Assembly: GCA_028876065.1 (NCBI GenBank)
Contig: JAGWTI010000010.1
Coordinates: 1 to 58,759 of the forward strand
Length of the DNA stretch: 58,759 nt
Source: Nitrospirota bacterium
GTDB taxonomy: Bacteria; Nitrospirota; Nitrospiria; Nitrospirales; Nitrospiraceae
Direction: 5' to 3'
Both the position numbers and the translations under genes were made by a program. The stretch's first letter is position 1. Every line of letters begins with the position of its first letter. Shown here piece after piece: positions 31,505 through 40,210 of this stretch. Under the pieces are notes generated by a model. That model worked only from the letters and a program-made list of their open reading frames with translations, was not told the DNA's origin and searched no databases.

Positions 31505-31858
31505 GGCATTCTCCTTCTCAGCAGGCGGTGTGAGGCGACGCAGGGCTCGTCATGGAACAGTGTAGCGGTAGCCTAGGTCAGGCCGGAAAAGGTGTCAAGC
31601 AAAGGGGGGATTTCCGGCCCGCATCATCGGCCTCTCCTCGCCGGACCTGGCCGGTTGACATTTTCTCCAGCCAAGCGCAAGCTATGCGGCACTCACCGCA
31701 GTCGGAGGGCCCGTATGGAACCGGGGTAGGCCGACAGCAGCTCTCGTTCTGCACTCGTAGACAGATCGCGGCCATGTTGGTGCGCCTTCGCGGGTTTCTG
31801 TAACCTGTGAAGGCGTTGTTGTTTCTGCGGTGGACCTTCTAGACAAAGGAGGTAGGGC
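31505..31858. other. 354-bp intergenic stretch
   Basis: No credible gene. It contains a minus-strand promoter candidate (31570-31598), a lone TTGACA at 31655-31660 without a partnered -10, and the strong ribosome site AAAGGAGGT just before 31859. I see nothing else definite. Confidence 0.5.
31570..31598 (-). promoter_or_regulatory. Possible promoter of the two exported-protein genes
   Basis: Minus strand: TTGACA (31593-31598), 17-bp spacer, TAGGCT (31570-31575). The -35 is perfect and the -10 weak; the leader to 31504 is about 58 nt. Confidence 0.4.
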
Positions 31859-32086
31859 ATGAGGCGACTACTCGGGTGGTTGACGGGCATGGCGTTGGCG
31901 GGGGCGCCCACGTTGGCGTTGGCCGAGGGGGCCGGGGGCAGTTACAAAGGGATCGCCCAGATCTATTTCACGTTCATCACCGTGGTCCTGATGTACGGGG
32001 TCTACGACGTCTTCGGCAAGAAGGCCATGTACGTGGCGACGCCGATCATCATTTTCGGGATGTACATGCTGTTGCCGAAAACCTGA
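31859..32086 (+). CDS. Small membrane protein, 75 aa
   Basis: The protein has an N-terminal signal-like segment ending near ALAEGAGG and two short hydrophobic spans (IAQIYFTFITVVLMYGVYDVF and ATPIIIFGMYMLLP). It has the strongest ribosome site in the region, AAAGGAGGT, and a clear downstream terminator, so it looks well expressed. No family recognised; a small subunit of a membrane complex is possible. Confidence 0.75.
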   Translation: MRRLLGWLTGMALAGAPTLALAEGAGGSYKGIAQIYFTFITVVLMYGVYDVFGKKAMYVATPIIIFGMYMLLPKT

Positions 32087-32113
32087 AGAAGCGTCAATGT
32101 GAGAGGGACGTTT

Positions 32114-32142
32114 CGGGAGAGGCGGTGGCACCGCCTCTCCCG
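32114..32142 (+). terminator. Intrinsic terminator after the 75-aa gene
   Basis: Perfect 14-bp arms (32114-32127 and 32129-32142) with one base between and a TTTCTGTTTCTT tract after. It lies between the 75-aa gene and the convergent dapB. Confidence 0.85.
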
Positions 32143-32168
32143 TTTCTGTTTCTTGGGAAGAGCGAACG

Positions 32169-32972
32169 CTATCGAAGCCCCAGCACGTCCATCATGTCGT
32201 ACAGCCCTGGCGGTTGCTTGACCACCCAGCGGGCCGCGCGGAGCGCACCCCGCGCAAAGGTGTCGCGGCTCTGCACGCGGTGGGTCACTTCGACCCGTTC
32301 GCCCATGCCGCCGAACAGGACCGTGTGGTCCCCCACGATATCTCCGGCACGGATCGCCTGGATGCCGATTTCCCCCTTCTTCCGCTCGCCGATCAATCCC
32401 TTGCGGGCATAGACTCCGACTTGTTCCAGGTCCCGATTCACGGCCTTGGCCAGGACTTCCGCCATCTTCAAGGCGGTTCCGCTGGGCGCGTCCTTCTTCA
32501 GCCGGTGGTGGGCCTCGATGACCTCGATGTCGTAGTCTTCGCCGAAGGTCTTGGCCATATCCGCGATGGCCTTGAAAATGATATTCACGCCGACGCTCAT
32601 GTTCGGCGAAAAGACGCAGGGGATGGATTTCGCCAGGCTGCGGAGGTCGGCGAGCTCCTGCGGGGCAAACCCCGTCGTGCCGATCACCATGGCCCGGCGA
32701 GCCTGGGCCGCGGCCCGCACATGTTCCAGCGTGGCGGCCGGGGCCGAAAAGTCGATCACGACCTCGCCCCGTTCGATGACGGAGGCGAAGTCGTCACGAA
32801 TCGAAATACCGATGTGGCCGCACCCGGCCACCTCGCCGGCATCCTCCCCGATGGAGACATGCCCCTTGCCCTCGATGGCGCCGGCCAGCGTGAGCGCGGC
32901 GGACTCCTTGAGCAGACAGACCAGCCGTCCGCCCATCCGTCCCGCCGCTCCGGCCACAACGACTTTAATCAT
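32169..32972 (-). CDS. dapB: 4-hydroxy-tetrahydrodipicolinate reductase
   Basis: The 267-aa NAD(P)H-dependent enzyme makes tetrahydrodipicolinate for lysine and DAP. VVVAGAAGRMGGRL is the dinucleotide loop, VIDFSAP lies near residue 73, GTTGF near 98, and EAHHRLKKDAPSGTALKM holds the substrate-binding and catalytic residues. I use the ATG at 32972 with GGGAG upstream. It is the last gene of the Arg/Lys cluster and starts 32 bp after dapA. Confidence 0.95.
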   Translation of the reverse strand: MIKVVVAGAAGRMGGRLVCLLKESAALTLAGAIEGKGHVSIGEDAGEVAGCGHIGISIRDDFASVIERGEVVIDFSAPAATLEHVRAAAQARRAMVIGTTGFAPQELADLRSLAKSIPCVFSPNMSVGVNIIFKAIADMAKTFGEDYDIEVIEAHHRLKKDAPSGTALKMAEVLAKAVNRDLEQVGVYARKGLIGERKKGEIGIQAIRAGDIVGDHTVLFGGMGERVEVTHRVQSRDTFARGALRAARWVVKQPPGLYDMMDVLGLR

Positions 32973-33004
32973 GGATGCTCCCGTCTCGCTCGCGCTGCGT
33001 TCAA

Positions 33005-33877
33005 TCAAATGAGCCCATAGTCTTTTATGACCTGGGCCAGTTTCTCGCGCGGCTCCACCGACATCGGGCAGAGCGGCAGGCGAAGCTCGCCGTCGATCTT
33101 CCCCATCAGGGCCAACGCGGTTTTCACGGGAATCGGATTGGTCTCGTAAAATAAGGCGGTGAACAGGGGGTAAAGCTTGTAATGCAATTTCCTCGCGTCG
33201 TCCAAGCGGCCGGCCAGGAAGGCGGACGTCATCGCCGCCATGTCGGCCGGGGCGATGTTGGCGGTCACCGTGATCACGCCCTTGGCGCCCACCGCCATCA
33301 TGGGCAGCGTCAAGGCATCGTCGCCGGAGAGCACCGTCATCCGGTCCCCGCAGGCCTGGATGATTTCGGAGACTTGCGGCAGCGAACCGGCGCCTTCCTT
33401 GGTCGCGACGATGTTGCGGATCGCCGCCAACCGCGCCACGGTGGCCGGCGCCATGTTCACGCCGGTTCGGCCCGGAATGTTGTAGAGGATGAGGGGCAGG
33501 TCCACGGCTTCCGCCACCGCCTTGTAATGAAGGAACAGCCCTTCCTGCGTCGGCTTGTTGTAGTAGGGCGTGATCAACAGGGCCCCGTCGGCCCCCGCCT
33601 TCTTCGCATGCTTGGTCAGCATGATCGCTTCGTCCGTGCTGTTGGAGCCGGTGCCGGCGATCACCGGGACGCGCCGGCGGACCACTTCGACCGTCAGCGC
33701 CACGACCCGGTCATGTTCGTCATGGGACAACGTGGCGGATTCGCCGGTGGTGCCGCAGGGCACGATGCCGTTGGTCCCGTGGGCGATTTGAAATTCGATC
33801 AGGTCGCCCAGGGCTTGCTCATCCACCCGGCCGTCGCGGAACGGGGTGACGATGGCCACATGTGAACCGGTGAACAT
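33005..33877 (-). CDS. dapA: 4-hydroxy-tetrahydrodipicolinate synthase
   Basis: The 290-aa TIM-barrel aldolase condenses pyruvate with aspartate semialdehyde. GTTGESATLSHDEH is the substrate motif, LLITPYYNKPTQEGLF carries the catalytic tyrosine, YNIPGRTGV the carboxylate-binding arginine, and VATKEGAGS the Schiff-base lysine. Length and motifs are typical. A heptamer array separates it from dapF upstream. Confidence 0.96.
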   Translation of the reverse strand: MFTGSHVAIVTPFRDGRVDEQALGDLIEFQIAHGTNGIVPCGTTGESATLSHDEHDRVVALTVEVVRRRVPVIAGTGSNSTDEAIMLTKHAKKAGADGALLITPYYNKPTQEGLFLHYKAVAEAVDLPLILYNIPGRTGVNMAPATVARLAAIRNIVATKEGAGSLPQVSEIIQACGDRMTVLSGDDALTLPMMAVGAKGVITVTANIAPADMAAMTSAFLAGRLDDARKLHYKLYPLFTALFYETNPIPVKTALALMGKIDGELRLPLCPMSVEPREKLAQVIKDYGLI

Positions 33878-33890
33878 CTGAGAACCTCCC

Positions 33891-33918
33891 GTGAGGCGTG
33901 AAACGTGAAGTGATTCGA
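33891..33918. repeat. Degenerate heptamer array D
   Basis: GTGAGGC, GTGAAAC, GTGAAGT, GATTCGA in strict register, followed by partly complementary CTCACGC, CCGACGT at 33933-33946. It lies in the dapF-dapA gap, 14 bp before dapA. Confidence 0.65.
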
Positions 33919-33949
33919 AACTGCTTCAGCTGCTCACGCCCGACGTCCG

Positions 33950-34816
33950 TTACTGCCAGGCATCCGGAAGAATGCGCCCTTCATACACCGCCCTGGCGTC
34001 TCCTTGCAAGTACACATCTGTGAACGAGCCGTTGCGGCGGGAGAAATACACCGTCAGCTCCAGCCCGCTCCGGGGAATCAACGTCACCGGCGACTCCACC
34101 TTCGCCACCAGGCTGGCGATCAAGGCCGACGCGATCGAGCCGGTCCCGCAAGCCAGGGTTTCATCCTCCACGCCCCGCTCGTACGTCCGGATGCGGATGC
34201 GATGCGGGTCCAGCACCTTGATGAAATTGACGTTGGTCCCGGCCGGTTGGAAGAGCGGATGGTAGCGGGTGGGCCGGCCGATCTCCACGACGTTGATCTG
34301 GTCCGGATCGTCCACGAGGTAGACGCAATGGGGGACGCCGGAATCCAAAAAATGCGCTTCACGCTCGGTCCTGTCGATCGGCACGCGGAGGTTGAGCCGG
34401 AGTCCCTGCGGATCCGGAAAGCGAACCTTGACCGCCTCGGGCTTGCGCCCGGGGGCGGACGCGACCATTTCCGCCTCGATCATCCCCGCCAAGGTCTCGA
34501 ACCGCATCCGCTTGGGGGCGATCCGCTTGAGGAACGCAAACCGGGCCGCGCAACGCGCGCCGTTGCCGCTGAACTCCGCTTCGCTCCCGTCGGCGTTGAA
34601 CAGACGCCAGCGGAAATCCGCCCGCTTGGATGGTTCGATCAGGATCAGCCCGTCGCCGCCCACGGACATACGGTGCGCGCAGACCTTGGCGGCGAGCGCG
34701 CTGGCGCGGCGCGGGTCCACCACCTTCTTGCGGTTGTCCACCAGAATGAAATCGTTGCCGCTGCCGGACAGTTTCATGAATGGAATCGGTTGCTCGTTCT
34801 TTCTGGATGCGCTCAC
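33950..34816 (-). CDS. dapF: Diaminopimelate epimerase
   Basis: The 288-aa enzyme turns LL-DAP into meso-DAP by a two-cysteine mechanism. MKLSGSGNDFILVDN opens the fold; FSGNGARCAARFA has the first catalytic Cys and ETLACGTGSIASALI the second. I start at the GTG at 34814-34816 because AAGGAGGT lies 8 nt upstream, which is also inside the alternative ATG frame at 34846 that overlaps the lysA stop (ATGA). Either start leaves a short N-terminal extension before the conserved core. Coupled to lysA. Confidence 0.93.
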   Translation of the reverse strand: MSASRKNEQPIPFMKLSGSGNDFILVDNRKKVVDPRRASALAAKVCAHRMSVGGDGLILIEPSKRADFRWRLFNADGSEAEFSGNGARCAARFAFLKRIAPKRMRFETLAGMIEAEMVASAPGRKPEAVKVRFPDPQGLRLNLRVPIDRTEREAHFLDSGVPHCVYLVDDPDQINVVEIGRPTRYHPLFQPAGTNVNFIKVLDPHRIRIRTYERGVEDETLACGTGSIASALIASLVAKVESPVTLIPRSGLELTVYFSRRNGSFTDVYLQGDARAVYEGRILPDAWQ

Positions 34817-34842
34817 GCCCGCCGACCTCCTTCGCGTCGTTG

Positions 34843-36102
34843 TCATTGCAGGAACTCCGGAATCGCTTCGCCGCGCACCAGATCCTCGTAGGTTTCTCGG
34901 GACCGGAGGACGAAGATGTCCCCGCCCTTGATCAATACCTCGGGGACGCGGGGCCTGGAGTTGTAATTCGACGACATCACGAACCCGTAGGCGCCGGCGC
35001 TCATCACCGCCAGCAGGTCGCCGGGCTTGACGTCCGGCATGGCCCGGTCCTTGGCCAGGAAATCGCCCGATTCGCAGACCGGCCCCACCACGTCGACCTG
35101 ATGTTTCTTGGCGCCCGTCGCTTCGTGCACCGGCTTGATCTCGTGGTACGCCCCGTAGAGGCTGGGGCGGATCAGGTCGTTCATGGCCGCGTCCACGATG
35201 ACGAAGCGCTTGGCCTCGCCTTCCTTGTTGTAGAGGACGCGGGTCATGAGCAGGCCGGCGTTGCCGACGATGACACGCCCCGGCTCCATGATCAGCATGC
35301 ACTTGAGGTCCCGTACCAGCGGCGCAATGGCGGCCGCCAGTTGGTGCGGCTGGGGCGGTGCCTCGTCCGAATAGGTGATGCCCAGGCCGCCCCCGATGTT
35401 GATGTAGCGGATGTTCGACCCTTGCGTTTTGAGCGCTTCCACCAGCCCCAACACTTTCTTCAGCGCGTCCACGAAGGGCGTGATGTCCGTCAACTGCGAG
35501 CCGATGTGCTTGTGGACCCCGACCACCTCGATGTGTTTGAGCGAGGAGGCCAGCTTGAACTCTTCCAACGCCCGGTCCGCGCTGATGCCGAACTTGCTCT
35601 TCTTGAGGCCGGTGGAAATATAGGGATGGGTCTTGGGATCGATGTCCGGATTGATCCGCAAGGCGACGCGGGCCGTTCGTCCCATCTCGGCCGCGACTTC
35701 GTCGATGGCGCGCAACTCGGCCGACGACTCGACGTTGAACATCAGAATGTCCGTCGAAAGGGCGTAGCGGATCTCCTCCCGATTTTTTCCGACGCCGGCG
35801 AAGACGATTTTCGACGGAGGCACGCCGGCCTTGAGCGCCCGGTACAGTTCCCCGCCCGAGACGATGTCCGCGCCGCTCCCCTCCTTGGCCATGAGCCGCA
35901 GGAGGCCGATGTTGGAGTTGGACTTCATCGCGAAGGCCACGATGTGCGGCACGCTCTGGAAGGCGCTGTCGAAGGCGCGGAAGTTCCGGACCAATGCGGC
36001 GTGGCTGTAAATGTAGCACGGCGTGCCCAGCTCCTTGGCGATGCGGCTGAGCGCCACGTCCTCGCAATGAAGTTCCCCGTTTTTATACTGAAAGTCGCTC
36101 AT
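34843..36102 (-). CDS. lysA: Diaminopimelate decarboxylase
   Basis: The 419-aa fold-type III PLP enzyme makes lysine from meso-DAP. The PLP lysine lies in VAFAMKSNSN, HKHIGSQLTD and INIGGGLGITY follow, EPGRVIVGNAG near residue 290 binds PLP phosphate, GPVCESGDFLAKDR holds the Cys of the dimer active site, and SAGAYGFVMSSNYNSRPR ends the core. Normal length. It follows the LptM-like lipoprotein by 42 bp and overlaps dapF's upstream ATG. Confidence 0.96.
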   Translation of the reverse strand: MSDFQYKNGELHCEDVALSRIAKELGTPCYIYSHAALVRNFRAFDSAFQSVPHIVAFAMKSNSNIGLLRLMAKEGSGADIVSGGELYRALKAGVPPSKIVFAGVGKNREEIRYALSTDILMFNVESSAELRAIDEVAAEMGRTARVALRINPDIDPKTHPYISTGLKKSKFGISADRALEEFKLASSLKHIEVVGVHKHIGSQLTDITPFVDALKKVLGLVEALKTQGSNIRYINIGGGLGITYSDEAPPQPHQLAAAIAPLVRDLKCMLIMEPGRVIVGNAGLLMTRVLYNKEGEAKRFVIVDAAMNDLIRPSLYGAYHEIKPVHEATGAKKHQVDVVGPVCESGDFLAKDRAMPDVKPGDLLAVMSAGAYGFVMSSNYNSRPRVPEVLIKGGDIFVLRSRETYEDLVRGEAIPEFLQ

Positions 36103-36144
36103 GCTCCGTCCTCACGACCTCATCGTGATGGTGCGCCGCCGGCG

Positions 36145-36381
36145 TCACCTCGGCATGTTCAAGGGTTGATCCTGATCCTCCGGGCGATCCTCGTCTATCT
36201 CTGTGTCCTTGTCTGTGTCCTTCTTCGGCTCCTTGGCGGGCGTCGGCAGTTGCCGGGCCTTGGCTTTCTCCCTCTCCAGCTTCGCCGCCACGCCGATCTC
36301 TTCCGGTGGAATCGGCGGCCCGATCGTCCCGCAGCCTGTCACCGCGAGCAAGAGGGCGCCGAGCAGGCAGGCCGGTTTCAT
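36145..36381 (-). CDS. LptM/LppL-like small lipoprotein
   Basis: A 78-aa lipoprotein with lipobox AVTGC (Cys 17) followed by GTIGPPIPPEE, the G-C-G-x-x-G-P-x-x-P pattern of LptM (YifL)/LppL. The remainder is charged and disordered. In gamma-proteobacteria the homologue sits just before lysA-dapF and helps mature the LptD outer-membrane complex; the same placement here supports the call, though the sequence is short. The ATG overlaps the argH stop (ATGA). Confidence 0.75.
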   Translation of the reverse strand: MKPACLLGALLLAVTGCGTIGPPIPPEEIGVAAKLEREKAKARQLPTPAKEPKKDTDKDTEIDEDRPEDQDQPLNMPR

Positions 36382-37790
36382 CGCAACGCCCGCTCCCACT
36401 CCCTGATGCGCGCCGCGACCCGTTGGGGCGCCGTCCCGCCGACCTGGGCCTTCCGACGAAGAGCCCCGTCGACCGTGATGACGGCCAGCGCGTCCTTCTG
36501 GAACCGATCCGAGAAGGTCCGCAAGTCGGCCACCGTAAGATCCCGCAGGTCCCGGTCGCCCTCCACGCAAGCCCGCACGATGCGGCCGGTCACGGCATGG
36601 GCCTGGCGGAACGGCAGGCCTTTCGTCACCAGATAATCGGCCAGCTCGGTCGCCAGCAGGTAGCCGGACTCGACCGACTCGGCCAGGGCTTTTCGATTGA
36701 CCATGAGCCCCTTGAGCAGTTCGGCCAGAACGTCGACCGAGGCGGAGACCGTATCCAGGGCGTCGAACAGGGCTTCCTTGTCTTCCTGCAGATCGCGGTT
36801 ATAGCTGAGCGGCAGCCCCTTCAGCGTCGTCAGCAGCCCCAGCAAGTGCCCGTACACGCGGCCGGTCTTGCCGCGGACCAACTCGGGCACGTCCGGATTC
36901 TTCTTCTGCGGCATCATGCTGCTGCCCGTGCAGAAACCGTCCGGCAGGTCCACGAACCGAAACTCCTGCGAGGACCAGAGGACGAGTTCTTCGCTCAGCC
37001 GCGACAGGTGCATCATGATCAGCGACAGGGCGGCCAGGGCCTCGACGGCGCAGTCCCGGTCGGACACGGCGTCCAGGCTGTTCTCCGTGACGCGCGGGAA
37101 CCCCAGGAGCTTGGCCGTGTAGGCCCGGTCCACCGGATAGTTGCTGCCGGCCAAGGCCCCGGACCCCAATGGCATGACGTTCGTGCGCGTCAGGGCATCG
37201 CGCAAGCGGCCCTTGTCCCGTTCCAGCATCTCCACATAGGCCAGCAGGTGATGCGCGAACAGCACCGGCTGGGCCCGTTGCAGATGCGTGTACCCGGGCA
37301 TGGCCACGTCCCGATGGGCACGCGCCTGCCCGATGAGCGACTGCTGGAGCCTTGTCGCGCGCTCGATCAGGCGGCCGAGTTCCTGACGCAGATAGAGGCG
37401 CAAGTCCAACGCCACCTGGTCGTTCCGGCTCCGGCCCGTGTGAAGTTTCCCGCCGACCGACCCGATCAACTCCGTCAGCCGGCGCTCGATGGCCATGTGG
37501 ATGTCCTCGTCCTGGGGGACGAAGGGGAAACGACCCTTGTCCAGCTCGGCCCGCACGGTCGCCAGGCCGCGCAGGATGGCGGCCGTCTCGCGACGCGACA
37601 AGACGCGGGCCCGCTCCAGCGTCTTCGCATGGGCGATGCTGCCCTCGATGTCGTGGGCATAGAGGCGCCGATCGACGGCCAAGGAGGAGGTGAAGGCCTC
37701 CACCAACTCGTGGGTCCGTTCCGTGAAACGGCCGGCCCAGAGCTTGCCGGTCTGTGGACCTACACCCGATGGTACGCGCTTCTTTTTCAC
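36378..37790 (-). CDS. argH: Argininosuccinate lyase
   Basis: The 470-aa enzyme releases arginine and fumarate. GGKLHTGRSRNDQVALDLRL, PGYTHLQRAQP and the superfamily signature GSSMMPQKKNPDVPELVRG with the catalytic serine are all present. It starts at a GTG (37788-37790), read as VKKKRVPSG, with a Lys/Arg-rich extension before the conserved KLWAGRF. The upstream gap contains a heptamer array. Last arginine step, coupled to the LptM-like gene. Confidence 0.95.
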   Translation of the reverse strand: MKKKRVPSGVGPQTGKLWAGRFTERTHELVEAFTSSLAVDRRLYAHDIEGSIAHAKTLERARVLSRRETAAILRGLATVRAELDKGRFPFVPQDEDIHMAIERRLTELIGSVGGKLHTGRSRNDQVALDLRLYLRQELGRLIERATRLQQSLIGQARAHRDVAMPGYTHLQRAQPVLFAHHLLAYVEMLERDKGRLRDALTRTNVMPLGSGALAGSNYPVDRAYTAKLLGFPRVTENSLDAVSDRDCAVEALAALSLIMMHLSRLSEELVLWSSQEFRFVDLPDGFCTGSSMMPQKKNPDVPELVRGKTGRVYGHLLGLLTTLKGLPLSYNRDLQEDKEALFDALDTVSASVDVLAELLKGLMVNRKALAESVESGYLLATELADYLVTKGLPFRQAHAVTGRIVRACVEGDRDLRDLTVADLRTFSDRFQKDALAVITVDGALRRKAQVGGTAPQRVAARIREWERALR

Positions 37791-37820
37791 GCGACAGCCT
37801 TCATATTGATCTCTGCGGAA

Positions 37821-37888
37821 GTTGTCGGTCGTCGGTTATCGGTATGCAGTTTTGAACGGAGAACCGACAACTGAGAACTGAAAACGGA
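37821..37888. repeat. Degenerate heptamer array E (inverted arms)
   Basis: Left arm: GTTGTCG, GTCGTCG, GTTATCG, GTATGCA, GTTTTGA (37821-37855). Right arm: GAACCGA, CAACTGA, GAACTGA, AAACGGA (37861-37888). The two arms are reverse-complement-like around a 5-nt loop. It sits in the argG-argH gap, 3 bp from the argG stop. Confidence 0.8.
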
Positions 37889-37891
37889 ACG

Positions 37892-39106
37892 CTAGGTTTT
37901 TGTCTTTTTCCGTTGAGCCCGGATCGCCAGGCGCAGGGCGTTGAGGCGAATGAACCCTTCCGCATCCTTCTGCCGATAGGCCTCGTCTTCCTCGAAGGTG
38001 GCGAGGTCCAGCCGGTACAGCGACCGGTCCGACTTCCGTCCCACCACCGTGCAGGAGCCTTTGTAGAGCTTCACGCGGACCGTGCCGCTCACGTCCTTCT
38101 GGGCTTCGTCGAAGGCGGTCTGGAGCATCAGCCGCTCCGGGGCGTACCAGTAGCCGTAGTAGATCAGCTCCGCATAGCGGGGGATCAGGCTGTCCCGCAG
38201 GTGCAGGACTTCCCGGTCCAGCGTCAAGGATTCCAGCCCCCGGTGCGCCGCATGGAGGATCGTGCCGCCCGGCGTCTCATAGACCCCGCGGGACTTCATG
38301 CCCACGTAGCGGTTCTCCACCAGGTCCACCCGCCCGACCCCATGGTCCCCGCCCAAACGATTCAGATGGGCCAGGAGCGCAGCCGGGGTCATGCGCTTCC
38401 CGTCCACCGCCACCGGATCTCCCTGTTTGTACTCGATCTCGACGAAGCGGGGCTTGTTCGGCGCCTGCTCCGGCGACACGGTCAACTGGAAGATTTCGTC
38501 GGGCGGCGCAATCCAGGGGTCCTCCAGGATGCCCCCTTCGTAGCTGATGTGGAACAAATTCGGGTCCGTGCTGTAGGGCTTGGCCTTGGTGGCGGTGACC
38601 GGGATCCCATATTGTTCGGCGTACTCGATCAGCTCGCGCCGCGACCGCATCGTCCATTCGCGCCACGGGGCGATGATGCGCACCCTCGGGTCCAGGGCCA
38701 TATAGGTCAGCTCGAACCGGACCTGGTCGTTGCCCTTGCCGGTCGCGCCGTGCGACACCGCATCGGCCCCTTCCTTCTGCGCCAGCTCGATCTGCCGCTT
38801 GGCGATCAAGGGTCTGGCGATCGAGGTGCCCAACAGGTACGTGCCCTCGTACACCGCGTTGCCCCGCAACATCGGAAAAACGTGGTCCTTGACGAACGTC
38901 TCGCGCAGGTCCTCGACGTAGACCTTCGAGGCGCCGACCGCCAGGGCCTTGGCCTTGACGGCCTTGAGGTCTTCCCCCTGCCCCAGGTCGGCGCAGAAGG
39001 CCACCACGTTGCAGTCGTAGGTCTCCAGCAGCCATCGGAGGATCACCGAGGTGTCCAGACCGCCCGAATAGGCCAGCACAACTTTCTTGATCGGGTTCCG
39101 TTTCAT
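37892..39106 (-). CDS. argG: Argininosuccinate synthase
   Basis: The 404-aa ATP-dependent ligase joins citrulline and aspartate. [18 protein letters not shown] is the PP-loop, [12 protein letters not shown] and [16 protein letters not shown] follow, and [21 protein letters not shown] is in the citrulline site. The start is the ATG that overlaps the argF stop codon (ATGA), which indicates coupled translation with argF. Confidence 0.97.
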   Translation of the reverse strand: MKRNPIKKVVLAYSGGLDTSVILRWLLETYDCNVVAFCADLGQGEDLKAVKAKALAVGASKVYVEDLRETFVKDHVFPMLRGNAVYEGTYLLGTSIARPLIAKRQIELAQKEGADAVSHGATGKGNDQVRFELTYMALDPRVRIIAPWREWTMRSRRELIEYAEQYGIPVTATKAKPYSTDPNLFHISYEGGILEDPWIAPPDEIFQLTVSPEQAPNKPRFVEIEYKQGDPVAVDGKRMTPAALLAHLNRLGGDHGVGRVDLVENRYVGMKSRGVYETPGGTILHAAHRGLESLTLDREVLHLRDSLIPRYAELIYYGYWYAPERLMLQTAFDEAQKDVSGTVRVKLYKGSCTVVGRKSDRSLYRLDLATFEEDEAYRQKDAEGFIRLNALRLAIRAQRKKTKT

Positions 39107-40119
39107 GGTCTCCTTCCCGCGTGCGAGGGGTTGCGGCGCGGCCGACCCAGCAGCTCGGACAGAATAGCCTTCTGCATGTGCAACCGGTTTTCCGCCTGAT
39201 CCAGCACGACGGATTGCGGGCCGTCGAGCAGGCCGGTCGTGATTTCTTGTCCGCGGTGCGCCGGCAGGCAGTGCATGACGATCGCATCCGGCTTGGCCTC
39301 TTTGGCCAGGCGTTCGTTGAGTTGGTACGGCGCCAGATCCTTCAGGCGCCGGCTCTGTTCCCGTTCTTGGCCCATGCTGATCCATACGTCCGTGTAGAGC
39401 ACGTCGGCCTCGTTGACCGCCGACAGCGGATCCTGGACGACCTCGATCGAGGCGTCGGTTCGCGCCGCTTCGGCGCGCGCCTCTTTGACGATGCGTTGGT
39501 CCGGTTCATAGCCGGCCGGGCAGGCCAGGCTGATCGCCATGCCGGTTTTCGCCGCCGCTTCGATCAGCGAATTGGCGACGTTGTTGCCGTCTCCCACGTA
39601 GGCCAGCTTCAGTCCGCGCAGCCGGCCTTTCCGCTCCTGAATCGTCAGCAGGTCCGAGAGGGCCTGGCAGGGGTGGCAGAGATCCGTCAACCCGTTGATG
39701 ATCGGGATGGTGGCTTCGCGCGCCCACTCGTCGACGATCGCATGGTCGTACGTCCGGATCACGAGTCCGTCGAGATAACGGGAGAGCACGCGCGCCGTGT
39801 CGGCAATGCTTTCGCCGCGGCACAGCTGGATGTCTCCCGTGGAGAGAAACAGCGATTGCCCGCCGAGCTGGTTCATCCCGGCTTCGAAGGACACCCGCGT
39901 GCGCGTGGAAGGCTTCTCGAACAGGAGGCCCAAGGTCATCCCGCGCAGGGGTTGGTGCAAGGCGCGCCGCTGCCGCACGGCTTTCAGCGTCGCCGCCACC
40001 TCGAGCAGGCGGGCGACATGGGCCGCCGGGATCGCCGCCACCGTCAGCAGATCTTTGCTGTCCGCCAGCCCGGTCCCTGGCCGTCCGGCGGCGCGCACCC
40101 CGCTCGCCCTCTTTCTCAT
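39103..40119 (-). CDS. argF: Ornithine carbamoyltransferase
   Basis: The 338-aa enzyme makes citrulline from ornithine and carbamoyl phosphate. [13 protein letters not shown] is the carbamoyl-phosphate site, [11 protein letters not shown] the second, DVWISMGQE and [13 protein letters not shown] the ornithine and catalytic sites. I start at MRKRASG (40119) with AGGA upstream; the first 28 residues are an extension ahead of the conserved DLLTVAAI. It overlaps argG by 4 bp and follows argD by 91 bp. Confidence 0.95.
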   Translation of the reverse strand: MRKRASGVRAAGRPGTGLADSKDLLTVAAIPAAHVARLLEVAATLKAVRQRRALHQPLRGMTLGLLFEKPSTRTRVSFEAGMNQLGGQSLFLSTGDIQLCRGESIADTARVLSRYLDGLVIRTYDHAIVDEWAREATIPIINGLTDLCHPCQALSDLLTIQERKGRLRGLKLAYVGDGNNVANSLIEAAAKTGMAISLACPAGYEPDQRIVKEARAEAARTDASIEVVQDPLSAVNEADVLYTDVWISMGQEREQSRRLKDLAPYQLNERLAKEAKPDAIVMHCLPAHRGQEITTGLLDGPQSVVLDQAENRLHMQKAILSELLGRPRRNPSHAGRRP

Positions 40120-40210
40120 CTTTGTCCTGGCCCCTCGGGAAAACACCGATGCATGCTCCTTTGCCGCCGACTCCGCACGATCTGGCTGAAGGTAAACGTT
40201 GAGCCGCCGG

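Noticed and set aside
31655-31684. TTGACA as a promoter for the 75-aa membrane protein
   Set aside because: The nearest -10-like box is 22 bp away, outside the usual range, so I do not list it.
33950-36067. Apparent 705-codon minus-strand protein joining dapF with upstream sequence
   Set aside because: Only the last 288 codons encode DapF; the upstream part is lysA in another frame and has no domain.
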